A DNA stretch of 64,000 nt from an uncultured Victivallaceae bacterium (GTDB lineage Bacteria; Verrucomicrobiota; Lentisphaeria; Victivallales; Victivallaceae), in the NCBI GenBank assembly GCA_944392655.1, contig CALXXL010000001.1, positions 124,001 through 188,000 of the forward strand, in the 5' to 3' direction. Of the stretch, positions 1-7,418 are shown piece after piece. How positions within the stretch are numbered: position 1 is the first letter of the stretch; each line of letters starts with the position of its first letter. The position numbers and the translations under genes are program-made. The notes beneath the pieces are model-generated. The model made no database searches. It worked only from the letters and a program-made list of their open reading frames with translations, and was not told where the DNA came from.

Positions 1-421
1 CCATGCATGCGATCACCGGTATGTCCTCTTCGCGCAACTCCTGGATTTTGCGGTACAATATATCTGTGGCGACTACTTCTCCTCCAGGGGTATTGAGTCT
101 CAGAACGACTGCTTTGACATTTGGATCCATTGCAATATCATCCAGCTGATTACAGATGTGTTTGACGTCGGCGACAGAGCTGCCGGCAAATCCGGTGTTG
201 TCCTCCAGCATAATGATTCCTGCCACATCAATTACCGCAATCTGGTTGGGGTGTTCAATTTTCACCGTAGATTTAATATTGGATGCCGCTACGACACATA
301 AGATAATCAGAAGAATTACCGGTGTAACTGCTGCGATAAATGCGGCCAGACATCCTATTCCCGCAAATCCCAGACATCCGATACCCTTTCTGCGGTTTTC
401 ATTGCAATCTGCTTCATTCAT
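1..421 (-). CDS. sppA: Signal peptide peptidase SppA, S49 family (N-terminal part; runs off the window)
   Basis: The first 140 codons are present; the rest lies left of the window. The product starts MNEADCNENRR, has one hydrophobic anchor at about residues 13-47, and then begins the S49 fold with IAVIDVAGII and the typical SppA stretch LRLNTPGGEVVATD. The family degrades cleaved signal peptides in the inner membrane; the catalytic Ser and Lys would lie beyond the window. The start is supported by a GGAGGAAT Shine-Dalgarno sequence inside the end of the PfkB gene, whose stop codon begins two bases upstream. It is probably the last visible gene of the leuB-rnc transcription unit. Confidence 0.88.
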   Translation of the reverse strand, partial: MNEADCNENRRKGIGCLGFAGIGCLAAFIAAVTPVILLIILCVVAASNIKSTVKIEHPNQIAVIDVAGIIMLEDNTGFAGSSVADVKHICNQLDDIAMDPNVKAVVLRLNTPGGEVVATDILYRKIQELREEDIPVIACM

Positions 422-422
422 A

Positions 423-1397
423 TCAATATTCCTCCATGGTTATTTTGCTGTAAATAACTGCGGCGTCCACTATGGGGAAGTGGCCGCAGAAGAAACTCAA
501 ACAATTGGCCTGGGCGGCGGCGAGCGCGAATTTAAACGCCTCCTCAGGCGGAGTATTGCGCAGCAGTTCGCTGAAAAATATTCCGCTTGCAGTATCTCCT
601 GAGCCGAGCGGGCTGACCACCTTATCCAGTTCAGGCAGGGTATAGCGCCATCTTCTGCCGTTGGCGAACAGCCATGCCGGATTAGGGCCGTCAGTTATGC
701 CTGCAACCGGAACTCCCAATTCCGGAATAGTAGCCAGAGCTTCCCCGGCATCTCCTTTGCCGGTCAGGCGCTGAGCTTCACTTATATTGATTTTCAAAGC
801 GTATGCTTTTCCGGATTCCAGCAGCGGGCGGGCGAATTCCGGGGCGTCAACTAAAAGAGGTTTATTCATAATATCCACTTCTGCCATCTTGTGGTAGAGC
901 TGCCGGCTGGAATTGCCTGGGGCGGTACCGCAGATTATAATGCCGTCGTATTGTGGAACGAGTTCGGCGAATTTAGTGATATAGCAGTTGATCTCCTCTT
1001 CCGACGGTGTACCGGCCGGTTCAATTATCTCGGTCATTTCGCCATTTTCCGACAGACATGTGGTACAGCATCTGGTATTGGCGGCGGTACGGATAACGAC
1101 GTTGTCGATATCGTCGGCTTGCAGTCTGGCTGTAAGTCTGGCGCCGTTCTCGCCTCCTGCGAATTGCAGAACAGTGGATTGTGCCTGATGCCAGGTTGCA
1201 ACTGCCCGTGCACTGTTTATTCCTTTCCCTGAGGCGAATTCCCGCATTGAATGTGCGCGATTGACTTCGCCCTGGATAAAGTTGTTGAACATTAAAGTTT
1301 TCTGCCATGCCGGATTGGGTCCGGCAATCAGTATTTTTGGTATATTATTATTAATAGACATATTTAAAAAATCAATAGATTTCGTTAATGGATTCAT
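423..1397 (-). CDS. PfkB-family sugar kinase, 1-phosphofructokinase/tagatose-6-phosphate kinase type
   Basis: This is a 324-residue ribokinase-fold (PfkB) kinase. GKGIN near residue 58 is the substrate-binding signature and GSGDTASG near residues 265-272 carries the catalytic Asp and anion hole. The short FruK/LacC-like N-terminus (AGPNPAWQKTL) suggests phosphorylation of a phospho-sugar such as fructose-1-phosphate or tagatose-6-phosphate, but no sugar transporter or PTS gene is next to it, so the substrate is open. The start is uncertain: the ATG at 1397 overlaps the end of rnc by 26 bp with a weak GGAAA; a second ATG at 1361 (MSINNN) lies outside rnc but has no visible ribosome site. Confidence 0.85.
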   Translation of the reverse strand: MNPLTKSIDFLNMSINNNIPKILIAGPNPAWQKTLMFNNFIQGEVNRAHSMREFASGKGINSARAVATWHQAQSTVLQFAGGENGARLTARLQADDIDNVVIRTAANTRCCTTCLSENGEMTEIIEPAGTPSEEEINCYITKFAELVPQYDGIIICGTAPGNSSRQLYHKMAEVDIMNKPLLVDAPEFARPLLESGKAYALKINISEAQRLTGKGDAGEALATIPELGVPVAGITDGPNPAWLFANGRRWRYTLPELDKVVSPLGSGDTASGIFFSELLRNTPPEEAFKFALAAAQANCLSFFCGHFPIVDAAVIYSKITMEEY

Positions 1398-2082
1398 CTT
1401 TTTCCGCGATCATGCCGATGATGCGTCTGGCGGCTTCGCACTCCGCCAGTCTCCGGTTTGCGCCGATTCCTACTGCACGATAGTCGTGAACCACCGCCTC
1501 GCACGAGAAGGTTTTCTGGTGATCCGGGCCGGAAGTAGACAGTACCCGGTATTGAGGCGCAATATTCCATTTTCTCTGTGTGTATTCCTGAAGTGTTCCT
1601 TTGGGATTCAGGGTAGCTAGCAGTTTCTGCGGCTCCGGATAGGTTTCGTGAATGGCGGATAGAACAAATTTTCTGGCGGCCTCCAGGCCGCCGTCGAGGT
1701 ATATGGCTCCGGCTACGGCTTCAAAGAGGTCGCACAAGGTGGAATCGCGATCTGCGCCTCCGGCCTCTTGTTCGCCGTGTCCGATGAGCAGAAATTCGCC
1801 CAGACAGCGGTTGCGGGCCAGCGTTGCCAATGCATCCTGCTGAGCCAGCGCCGAACGCAGTTTTGTCATTACGCCTTCGGTCGCATTGGGGTAGGTTTTA
1901 TAGATATATTCTGTTATAATGATCTCCAGAACCGAATCGCCCAGGAACTCCAGCCGTTGATTATCATATTTCAGTTTAGTCTCTGCCGCATATGAGCGGT
2001 GAGTAAGCGCCTGCCTGAGTAGAGCGCGATCTTTAAACTGATAATCGATGAAGTTTTTTAATTGTTCAATATCAGCCGGCAT
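1372..2082 (-). CDS. rnc: Ribonuclease III
   Basis: RNase III cleaves double-stranded RNA during rRNA maturation and mRNA decay. The protein of about 236 residues has the family signature NQRLEFLGDSVL, the second acidic cluster DLFEAVAGAIYLDGG, and a C-terminal double-stranded RNA-binding domain beginning NPKGTLQEYTQ and ending near NRRLAECEAARRI. I chose the ATG at 2082 (MPADIEQL); the longer frame opens with a TTG at 2109. A promoter-like pair lies just upstream at 2118-2147. The 3' end overlaps the PfkB kinase gene, suggesting coupled translation. Confidence 0.95.
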   Translation of the reverse strand: MPADIEQLKNFIDYQFKDRALLRQALTHRSYAAETKLKYDNQRLEFLGDSVLEIIITEYIYKTYPNATEGVMTKLRSALAQQDALATLARNRCLGEFLLIGHGEQEAGGADRDSTLCDLFEAVAGAIYLDGGLEAARKFVLSAIHETYPEPQKLLATLNPKGTLQEYTQRKWNIAPQYRVLSTSGPDHQKTFSCEAVVHDYRAVGIGANRRLAECEAARRIIGMIAEKDESINEIY

Positions 2083-2117
2083 ATTCAGATTCCATTTCAA
2101 GTTGTGCAAATTTACAG

Positions 2118-2147
2118 ATAATAAAAACCAAAATCATAAAAATACAA
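2118..2147 (-). promoter_or_regulatory. Putative sigma70 promoter of rnc
   Basis: On the minus strand, TTGTAT (2142-2147) and TATTAT (2118-2123) are separated by 18 bp in the 98-bp gap between the lipoate ligase and the rnc start codon. It would let rnc-pfkB-sppA be transcribed independently of leuB. The -35 is only a partial match; this is pattern evidence alone. Confidence 0.45.
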
Positions 2148-2180
2148 AGAAAAACATGTAAAAAAGGCGGTAAAATGGCT

Positions 2181-2801
2181 TTATTCCAGTTTAGCGGCAA
2201 TAGCGGTATGGAATTTCGTATCCGGAGAGAAAAAGATAAAATCGTCTCCGGTCGCTTTCCGCCATTCATTGACAATTGTCTGCGGTAAACGTGGATCGAG
2301 AGATGCAATTGACCCTTGATGCAGGGTGCCGGCCCGTCCTTTCCATTGAGCCGCTCCGGCAAGTTTGCCGTTGGCATCCATTACGTCATATTTGCTGGGC
2401 TGGATAAAGCAGCGCATAGAGCCGCGGTCATTGACCTGACTTTGTTCCGGCTGCAGGTGGATATGTTCAACTCCAACTTCAGTTAATGCTTCGGCGATGA
2501 TGGAGTGAATTTTCCGGTAACATTCATCACGGCGGATCTTGTTCCACGGGTGCTCAACTGGCAGGATTACAGTATATGCGGTATCCTGGCCGTGCTGAAC
2601 AATGCCGCCGCCGGTGGGACGGCGTACAGCCTCCGGGGTTGGCAGCGGCTGACTTTTGCCGCATGTCACTGCCGGTTTTATCCAGTAATAAAAACGCAAT
2701 ACCGGGGTTGCCGAGTGGCCGAAAATTTCCAGAAGCGTTTTATCGGCCGCCATATTCCAGACAGCGGAATGGGCCGAATCAAACCATATAACAGCGGTCA
2801 T
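2181..2801 (-). CDS. Lipoate-protein ligase A family (biotin/lipoyl ligase fold)
   Basis: A 206-residue single-domain protein of the BPL/LplA/LipB fold. RRPTGGGIVQHG at about residues 60-71 is the signature Gly-rich loop that binds lipoyl-adenylate, and NGKLAGAAQ carries the conserved Lys. It would attach lipoate (or octanoate, if LipM-like) to E2 subunits of 2-oxoacid dehydrogenases or to GcvH. It lacks the C-terminal accessory domain of E. coli LplA, as is common for short forms. Its start overlaps the end of the upstream kinase gene by 4 bp. The exact substrate cannot be told from the sequence. Confidence 0.85.
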   Translation of the reverse strand: MTAVIWFDSAHSAVWNMAADKTLLEIFGHSATPVLRFYYWIKPAVTCGKSQPLPTPEAVRRPTGGGIVQHGQDTAYTVILPVEHPWNKIRRDECYRKIHSIIAEALTEVGVEHIHLQPEQSQVNDRGSMRCFIQPSKYDVMDANGKLAGAAQWKGRAGTLHQGSIASLDPRLPQTIVNEWRKATGDDFIFFSPDTKFHTAIAAKLE

Positions 2802-3643
2802 AAAGGATACCGTTCCTTATGTGCGGCGATCTGCCGCAGGTAACGTTTCAGGATAGCAGGATTAAGTTCAATTTTTGCCGCCTCGTTGTAGGCTGAGCGG
2901 ACGGTGCTTTCGACCCGTTCCTGTTCTATCTGGATATCGTTCTGACGGCATACCTTGATAAAAGAGGTGATTATTCTGGCGACTTCTTTACATCTTTTTC
3001 TCATCGACACAGGGCCGAACTGTACTCCGTCGAAATCGAATAATCCGAGTGCGAACTCCATATCTGACAGTTGCCGCATCAGGATATTCTGCATTTTCAT
3101 ATCGCCGTGAACTATATTGTGGCGATGGATTTTTGCCGCCAGTCTGGCGACGGAGGTTAAAAACCCGCCGATTACTCCGTCTGCGGCGGCAAAACTGATC
3201 TGTTCTGCCACGGTAAGCGGTTCCGGATATGCAACGGTGATTATCGCCTGACATCTGGTAAAAAAAGAATCCTTTCTTTCCAGAGCCATTATCAGCTGTG
3301 GTACGGCAATATGGAGTTTCAGCATCTCTTCCGTGGCGCGCATGGTGCGGAACGGGCGCGGCATACCGAAGAGCTGGCGGAATTTGCGTTTAAAAGAATA
3401 TGCGTTATATCGTTTAATAAAAAAATCCGCCCCGTTCAGTGAAAAGATTCCGGCGGTAGTTCCGAGAGAATCTTTTGCTGTCCGGGCGGAGTTCAGAATT
3501 CCCTCTACATCGAGGAACCGGTCAATTTCCGTTTCATCGAGAGAGGCGAGGCAATATCCGTAACATTTCTGCCGTTTGAACGCGCGCAATTCTCCGCGTA
3601 TTTCTGATGCGGGAAAAGATTGCGATTCAAGCGGCAGCGTCAT
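2798..3643 (-). CDS. Lipopolysaccharide-kinase-like protein (Kdo/WaaP or RIO-like fold)
   Basis: A 281-residue protein with a small-molecule-kinase fold: an early ADFFIKRYNAYS segment (candidate VAIK-type Lys), the catalytic loop IVHGDMKMQNILM, and LFDFDGVQFG as the DFG-equivalent metal-binding motif. This pattern is typical of WaaP/KdkA-type enzymes that phosphorylate LPS core sugars on the cytoplasmic side of the inner membrane. It has no membrane segment. It follows leuB by 11 bp and overlaps the lipoate ligase by 4 bp. The substrate is inferred from the family, not from neighbours. A second, longer relative is at 52444-53631. Confidence 0.7.
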   Translation of the reverse strand: MTLPLESQSFPASEIRGELRAFKRQKCYGYCLASLDETEIDRFLDVEGILNSARTAKDSLGTTAGIFSLNGADFFIKRYNAYSFKRKFRQLFGMPRPFRTMRATEEMLKLHIAVPQLIMALERKDSFFTRCQAIITVAYPEPLTVAEQISFAAADGVIGGFLTSVARLAAKIHRHNIVHGDMKMQNILMRQLSDMEFALGLFDFDGVQFGPVSMRKRCKEVARIITSFIKVCRQNDIQIEQERVESTVRSAYNEAAKIELNPAILKRYLRQIAAHKERYPL

Positions 3644-3654
3644 TGTACCTGGTG

Positions 3655-4764
3655 TCAGAGGTTTTCTACGACCAGATCGCCGACTTCAGATGTGGAGTAG
3701 CCCATTTTACCGGCGGACTGGCTCTTCATCTTCTTGGCGGTGACGAATTCGACGGATTTTTCAATATCCTTGGCCGCTTCGGTTTCGCCGAGGAAGTCGA
3801 GCATCATTGCACCTGCGAGAATAGCGGCTACTGGGTTGATTACGCCGAGACCGGTATATTTAGGCGCGGATCCGCCGATCGGTTCAAACATGCTTACGCC
3901 GTTGGGATTGATATTACCGCCGGCGGAGACGCCCATACCGCCCTGAGTCATTGCGCCAAGGTCGGTGATGATATCGCCGAAGATGTTGCATGTTACGAGG
4001 ACGTCAAACCATTCCGGATTCTTGACCATCCACATGCAGGTAGCGTCTACATGGCAGTAAGCGGTTTTGATATCGGGATAATCCTTGGCAACTTCATAGA
4101 AAGTGCGTTCCCAGAGGTCGAATACGAATGTAAGAACATTGGTTTTACCGCAGAGGGTGACCTGTCCGATTTTGCCGGCGGCGATGTCTTCCTGCGAGAG
4201 TCCGCGCCACGGAGCGTCTTTATGGCGTTTGCGGGCGGTTTCGAAGGCAAAGCGGACGCAGCGTTCCACCTGCATATAGTTGTAAACCATGGACTGTATG
4301 GCGACTTCGCTCTTAGTTCCCTTCTGGGAGATGCCGCCGATACCGGTATAAATGCCGCCGGTGTTTTCGCGTACGACGACGTAGTCGATATCTTCCGGAC
4401 CTTTGTTGGCGAGCGGAGTTTCTACTCCGGGATAGAGTTTTACCGGACGCAGATTGATATACTGGTCGAGGTCAAAGCGCAGTTTAAGCAGGATACCTTT
4501 TTCGAGGATACCCGGTTTTACTTTGGGGTGGCCGATAGCGCCCAGGAATACCGCGTCAAACTTCTTCAGAGTTTCGGCGGCATCTTCCGGCAGGACTTCG
4601 CCGGTGGCCAGATAATGTTCACCGCCCCAGTTAAAGGTGGTTTTTTCAAATGCGAAGCCGTATTTTGCGGCGGCTGCATCGAGTACTTTCAATCCTTCAG
4701 CCACAACTTCCGGACCGGTGCCGTCGCCGGGCAGAACGGCTATTTTGTAAACTTTCTTTTCCAT
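3655..4764 (-). CDS. leuB: 3-isopropylmalate dehydrogenase
   Basis: A 369-residue isocitrate/isopropylmalate dehydrogenase-family protein for the oxidative decarboxylation step of leucine synthesis. It starts with [15 protein letters not shown], has the substrate-binding [13 protein letters not shown] segment, [13 protein letters not shown], the metal-binding Asp stretch [12 protein letters not shown], and the NAD-binding GSAPKYTG loop. Tartrate dehydrogenase is the alternative within the family; the leucine role is favoured because leuA lies in the same window. It has its own promoter-like pair and a hairpin leader (see 4801-4880). Confidence 0.88.
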   Translation of the reverse strand: MEKKVYKIAVLPGDGTGPEVVAEGLKVLDAAAAKYGFAFEKTTFNWGGEHYLATGEVLPEDAAETLKKFDAVFLGAIGHPKVKPGILEKGILLKLRFDLDQYINLRPVKLYPGVETPLANKGPEDIDYVVVRENTGGIYTGIGGISQKGTKSEVAIQSMVYNYMQVERCVRFAFETARKRHKDAPWRGLSQEDIAAGKIGQVTLCGKTNVLTFVFDLWERTFYEVAKDYPDIKTAYCHVDATCMWMVKNPEWFDVLVTCNIFGDIITDLGAMTQGGMGVSAGGNINPNGVSMFEPIGGSAPKYTGLGVINPVAAILAGAMMLDFLGETEAAKDIEKSVEFVTAKKMKSQSAGKMGYSTSEVGDLVVENL

Positions 4765-4800
4765 GATAACTCTTTCCGGTTTTTCTGATTAAAAAATTTT

Positions 4801-4833
4801 TCTCCGGGCGGAAAGCAGTTTCCGCTCAGGAGA
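4801..4833 (-). promoter_or_regulatory. Hairpin in the leuB leader (possible attenuator)
   Basis: A two-part inverted repeat in the leuB 5' leader: outer arms TCTCC/GGAGA and inner arms GCGGAAA/TTTCCGC around a CTGC loop. On the minus strand it is followed within a few bases by a run of six T, so it resembles an intrinsic terminator placed between promoter and gene. It ends about 37 bp before the leuB ATG. Its role in control of leuB is inference. Confidence 0.5.
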
Positions 4834-4851
4834 TATAAATTGTTAATTATT

Positions 4852-4880
4852 AATGTAACGTGTTATATGCCGGAATGCAA
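4852..4880 (-). promoter_or_regulatory. Putative sigma70 promoter of leuB
   Basis: On the minus strand, TTGCAT (4875-4880) and TACATT (4852-4857) are separated by 17 bp, about 90 bp upstream of the leuB start. The predicted leader would contain the hairpin at 4801-4833. Confidence 0.5.
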
Positions 4881-4911
4881 GCAATAAGGGTTAAAAAATT
4901 CTCCCCGGCAC

Positions 4912-4940
4912 TTGAATATTACCGTCAAATAATGTACCTT
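4912..4940 (+). promoter_or_regulatory. Weak candidate promoter of the 5010-12459 operon
   Basis: TTGAAT (4912-4917) and TACCTT (4935-4940) with 17-bp spacing, about 70 bp before the first gene of the operon. The -10 is poor. The 245-bp gap 4765-5009 otherwise holds only the divergent leuB promoter and hairpin. Confidence 0.28.
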
Positions 4941-5009
4941 AATAGTTGATTGAAGAGCTTTATATTGAATTGTAGAATGGTTGTTTATCAGCAAGGGGGA
5001 AATTAAGGA

Positions 5010-5543
5010 ATGGAAACAAGAAAAAACAGTGCGTTGAGTGTTGCCGCGGTGGTTGTGGTGACTTTGATTATTTTCGGTGTGCTTCTGTCGGCTTATATTT
5101 ATAATGACTGGTTCCACAGCATATTCATCAACAAGCCGGCGGATCAGCAGGTTATAGGTGAAGTTCCGCAGGCCAGCAAAGAGAGCATTGCCGCATATAA
5201 AGAGATGATTGGGCTGATGGTGTTCGGGATATTCTCGGTTATGATCAGTCTTCAGGTGGTGATTTTCGGAACAGCGATAATTGTCGCGAAAAACATTATA
5301 AAGTCGGTTGGCGAAGCGAAGCTGAAACTTAAGAAGCTGGAAAACGCGGAAATTTTCTTTGACCTGCCGCTCTATGCCGGGTTATTTGGTACGGTAGCGA
5401 GTTTTATGGTGATTGCATTCAGCCGTGAATCGAGTCTTCTCATCGCCTATTCGACCACGCTTATGGGGATTATTTTCAGCGTACTGCTCCGGGTATCGGT
5501 ACTGTATCCGGCCAAACGTTCTCTGCTTAATGAAGTAAAATAA
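5010..5543 (+). CDS. MotA/TolQ/ExbB-like membrane protein
   Basis: A 177-residue membrane protein with four hydrophobic segments (about residues 8-31, 65-94, 117-137, 142-166). The last two resemble the proton-channel core of MotA/TolQ/ExbB: a Leu-rich GLFGTV motif (124-129, with T128) entering one helix and STTLMGIIFSVLLR (148-161) in the next, matching the conserved pore Thr positions of ExbB/TolQ. The family forms pentameric ion channels that power a partner. The next gene, 18 bp downstream, encodes a MotB/ExbD-like single-span protein, which strengthens the call. A strong AAGGGGGA and a closer TAAGGA precede the ATG. The large cytoplasmic loop of MotA is reduced to a short charged stretch (residues 98-115). 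A direct homology search is needed for proof. Confidence 0.55.
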   Translation: METRKNSALSVAAVVVVTLIIFGVLLSAYIYNDWFHSIFINKPADQQVIGEVPQASKESIAAYKEMIGLMVFGIFSVMISLQVVIFGTAIIVAKNIIKSVGEAKLKLKKLENAEIFFDLPLYAGLFGTVASFMVIAFSRESSLLIAYSTTLMGIIFSVLLRVSVLYPAKRSLLNEVK

Positions 5544-5561
5544 AGAAGTCGGGAGCGGAAA

Positions 5562-7400
5562 GTGAATAAGTCGGTATTGATAGTAATTTGCGACTTCGTC
5601 GTACTTTCGATGATGACGCTGATAATCGGGCTGAGCGGTCCGCAGCAGGGTGTTGGAGGCACAGGGCGTTCCACATCGGACATTGCGGCGAGTTCGGTGC
5701 TTCTGGAGGCGTTGACTGAACGCAGTATTGAATTGGCGCGGGTGCGTCAGGAGTTGGAAGAGCTCCGCCGACAGCGTGAACTGACTCCGGATGAAGTAAA
5801 GAAGCTGGAAGAGCTTACGCGTGAATTGGCGGCGAACATGGTTAAATCCGATGAGCTTGCCAAGGAGCAGTCGCTGACGGATGAAACCCGTGGCGAGAAG
5901 AGTGCGGCTGAGCTTCAGCGTGAATTGCAGGAGGCGGCACGGCGTTATGCGATGCTTGAACTGGAAGCGAAAGGCGCGGCAGGCGATGCTGAGTATTACA
6001 AAGAGCTTCTGGCCGGCAAAGAGGCGGCGATTGCCGAGAATCAGGCGGAATTGAACCGTATGCGTCAGGAGATGCTTGAAAGCGGCAAAAAACTGACAGA
6101 GAAAGAGAATGAATTGATAGAATCCGGCAATCAGGTTGTTGCGGCGCAGCAGGAGTTGATCCGGACTAAAGCGTCGCTGGCTGAGACGGAATCAGCGTTG
6201 GCCAATGCCCGCAGTATGCTGGATCAGCGTGCTGGCGAATTGAATATAGCCAAGAGTGAATTGGCCAAAAGTACCGGAGAGATAACGGACTATCAGGAGC
6301 TTATCCGGCAGACTCAGTTGGAGATGTCGTTCATTTCCGGCAAGTTGTCGGCAACGGAGCGTGAACTTGCGGAGACGCGGAGTCAGCTTGAGGTAACGCG
6401 CCAGACGGCGGGCAAGCATGAGCTGGAGGCGGCGGATGCCAAAAAGCAGTTGACCAGTCTGCAGGGAGTGCTTAAGAAAGCGGTGAATGATCTTTCCGAA
6501 GCGAAGAGTGAGGTCAAAGACCTGCGCGGCAAGGAAGAGGAGTTTATGGCTTCCAAAAAGCAGCTGGCGCAATTGCAGGGAGAGGTCAAGACCAGTCAGG
6601 CTGAATTGGATGCGGCGCGGGAGCGTCTGGCCAAGGCTGAAGCGGATCTCCGCAGTGATGTTTATGAACACTATTCCGATGCGGTGCGCAAACTTTCCGT
6701 GCATCTGGCTGAACGGCGGACGCTGGTGGATCATCGCAGTGACTTCAGTTTTTATCTGCCGGAAGTGGAACTGGATGGCCGCAGATTTCTTATTTCCGAA
6801 CTTCTCTCAGTAACCGACATGGGTGAAATCAATACACCGTATAGCCGTATTTATGAGTTGGGCTTTGCGGTAGATAAGGATCGTGGAGTGCGGCACTTTT
6901 ACAGTGTGAACGCAGATCCGCGTCTGGTATTGCTTGAAGTTGACAGTGTTGAAGGTGGCAAAGCCTTGCCGGTAATCCGTTACAGTGAACTGAAGAAGCG
7001 CGGGTTGCACGACCTGTATTTATTTCGCAAGGGGGCGTTGGGCAGTGAATCGGCGCCGCTGGCGGAACGTGTGTCGATGGACATGGTAGGGGATGAGCCT
7101 TATTTATACGTCCGTAATTCGACCAGCCGTTCAAACAGTGAGTTAAAAGCGGAAACTGGAGATTTCATTTTAACCAAGCAGGGTGAGTTTGTCGGTGTGG
7201 TTGTTGCGCTGGAAAACTTTGATTTGAACAGTAAACAGGAAGCGCGGGTTGCTCTGTTCCCGGACAACTTCAAATTGGATGCGCTTACCGAGGTTCCGCT
7301 CAACAAGCAGGGTGAATACTTTGCCGGATTCATTGCCGGCATGGAAGAGTTGTTCCGCAAGGTGCAGTTGGCCAACCGTGTGCAGAGAGTGCGTAAATAA
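5562..7400 (+). CDS. MotB/ExbD-like anchored coiled-coil protein with C-terminal globular domain
   Basis: A 612-residue protein starting at a GTG preceded by GGGAGCGG. Its N-terminus, VICDFVVLSMMTLIIGLSG (residues 8-26), is a single membrane span opening with an Asp-Phe (D11), like the ion-carrying Asp of MotB and ExbD. Residues about 40-375 are an almost uninterrupted heptad-rich coiled coil (Leu, Glu, Lys, Ala, Gln), probably periplasmic. The last 240 residues form a globular domain that vaguely recalls a trypsin-like fold: LVLLEVDSVEGGKALPV, then TGDFILTKQGEFVGVVVA at the place where a protease would carry GDSGGP, but without Ser and without an obvious His, so presumably inactive. It lies between the MotA-like gene and a receptor kinase, with about 18-bp gaps. 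No OmpA peptidoglycan-binding domain is visible. Confidence 0.6.
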   Translation: MNKSVLIVICDFVVLSMMTLIIGLSGPQQGVGGTGRSTSDIAASSVLLEALTERSIELARVRQELEELRRQRELTPDEVKKLEELTRELAANMVKSDELAKEQSLTDETRGEKSAAELQRELQEAARRYAMLELEAKGAAGDAEYYKELLAGKEAAIAENQAELNRMRQEMLESGKKLTEKENELIESGNQVVAAQQELIRTKASLAETESALANARSMLDQRAGELNIAKSELAKSTGEITDYQELIRQTQLEMSFISGKLSATERELAETRSQLEVTRQTAGKHELEAADAKKQLTSLQGVLKKAVNDLSEAKSEVKDLRGKEEEFMASKKQLAQLQGEVKTSQAELDAARERLAKAEADLRSDVYEHYSDAVRKLSVHLAERRTLVDHRSDFSFYLPEVELDGRRFLISELLSVTDMGEINTPYSRIYELGFAVDKDRGVRHFYSVNADPRLVLLEVDSVEGGKALPVIRYSELKKRGLHDLYLFRKGALGSESAPLAERVSMDMVGDEPYLYVRNSTSRSNSELKAETGDFILTKQGEFVGVVVALENFDLNSKQEARVALFPDNFKLDALTEVPLNKQGEYFAGFIAGMEELFRKVQLANRVQRVRK

Positions 7401-7418
7401 GGTTGATTATTTTTGGTC

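Noticed and set aside
3607-4788. 393-codon plus-strand frame opposite leuB
   Set aside because: It mirrors a clear leuB gene; its translation shows no family motif and arises from codon bias on the other strand.
5010-7400. Zorya defence system (ZorA/ZorB)
   Set aside because: The MotA-like protein lacks the long ZorA tail, the MotB-like protein lacks a visible peptidoglycan-binding domain, and no zorC, zorD or zorE is nearby. The resemblance is limited to the general stator pairing.
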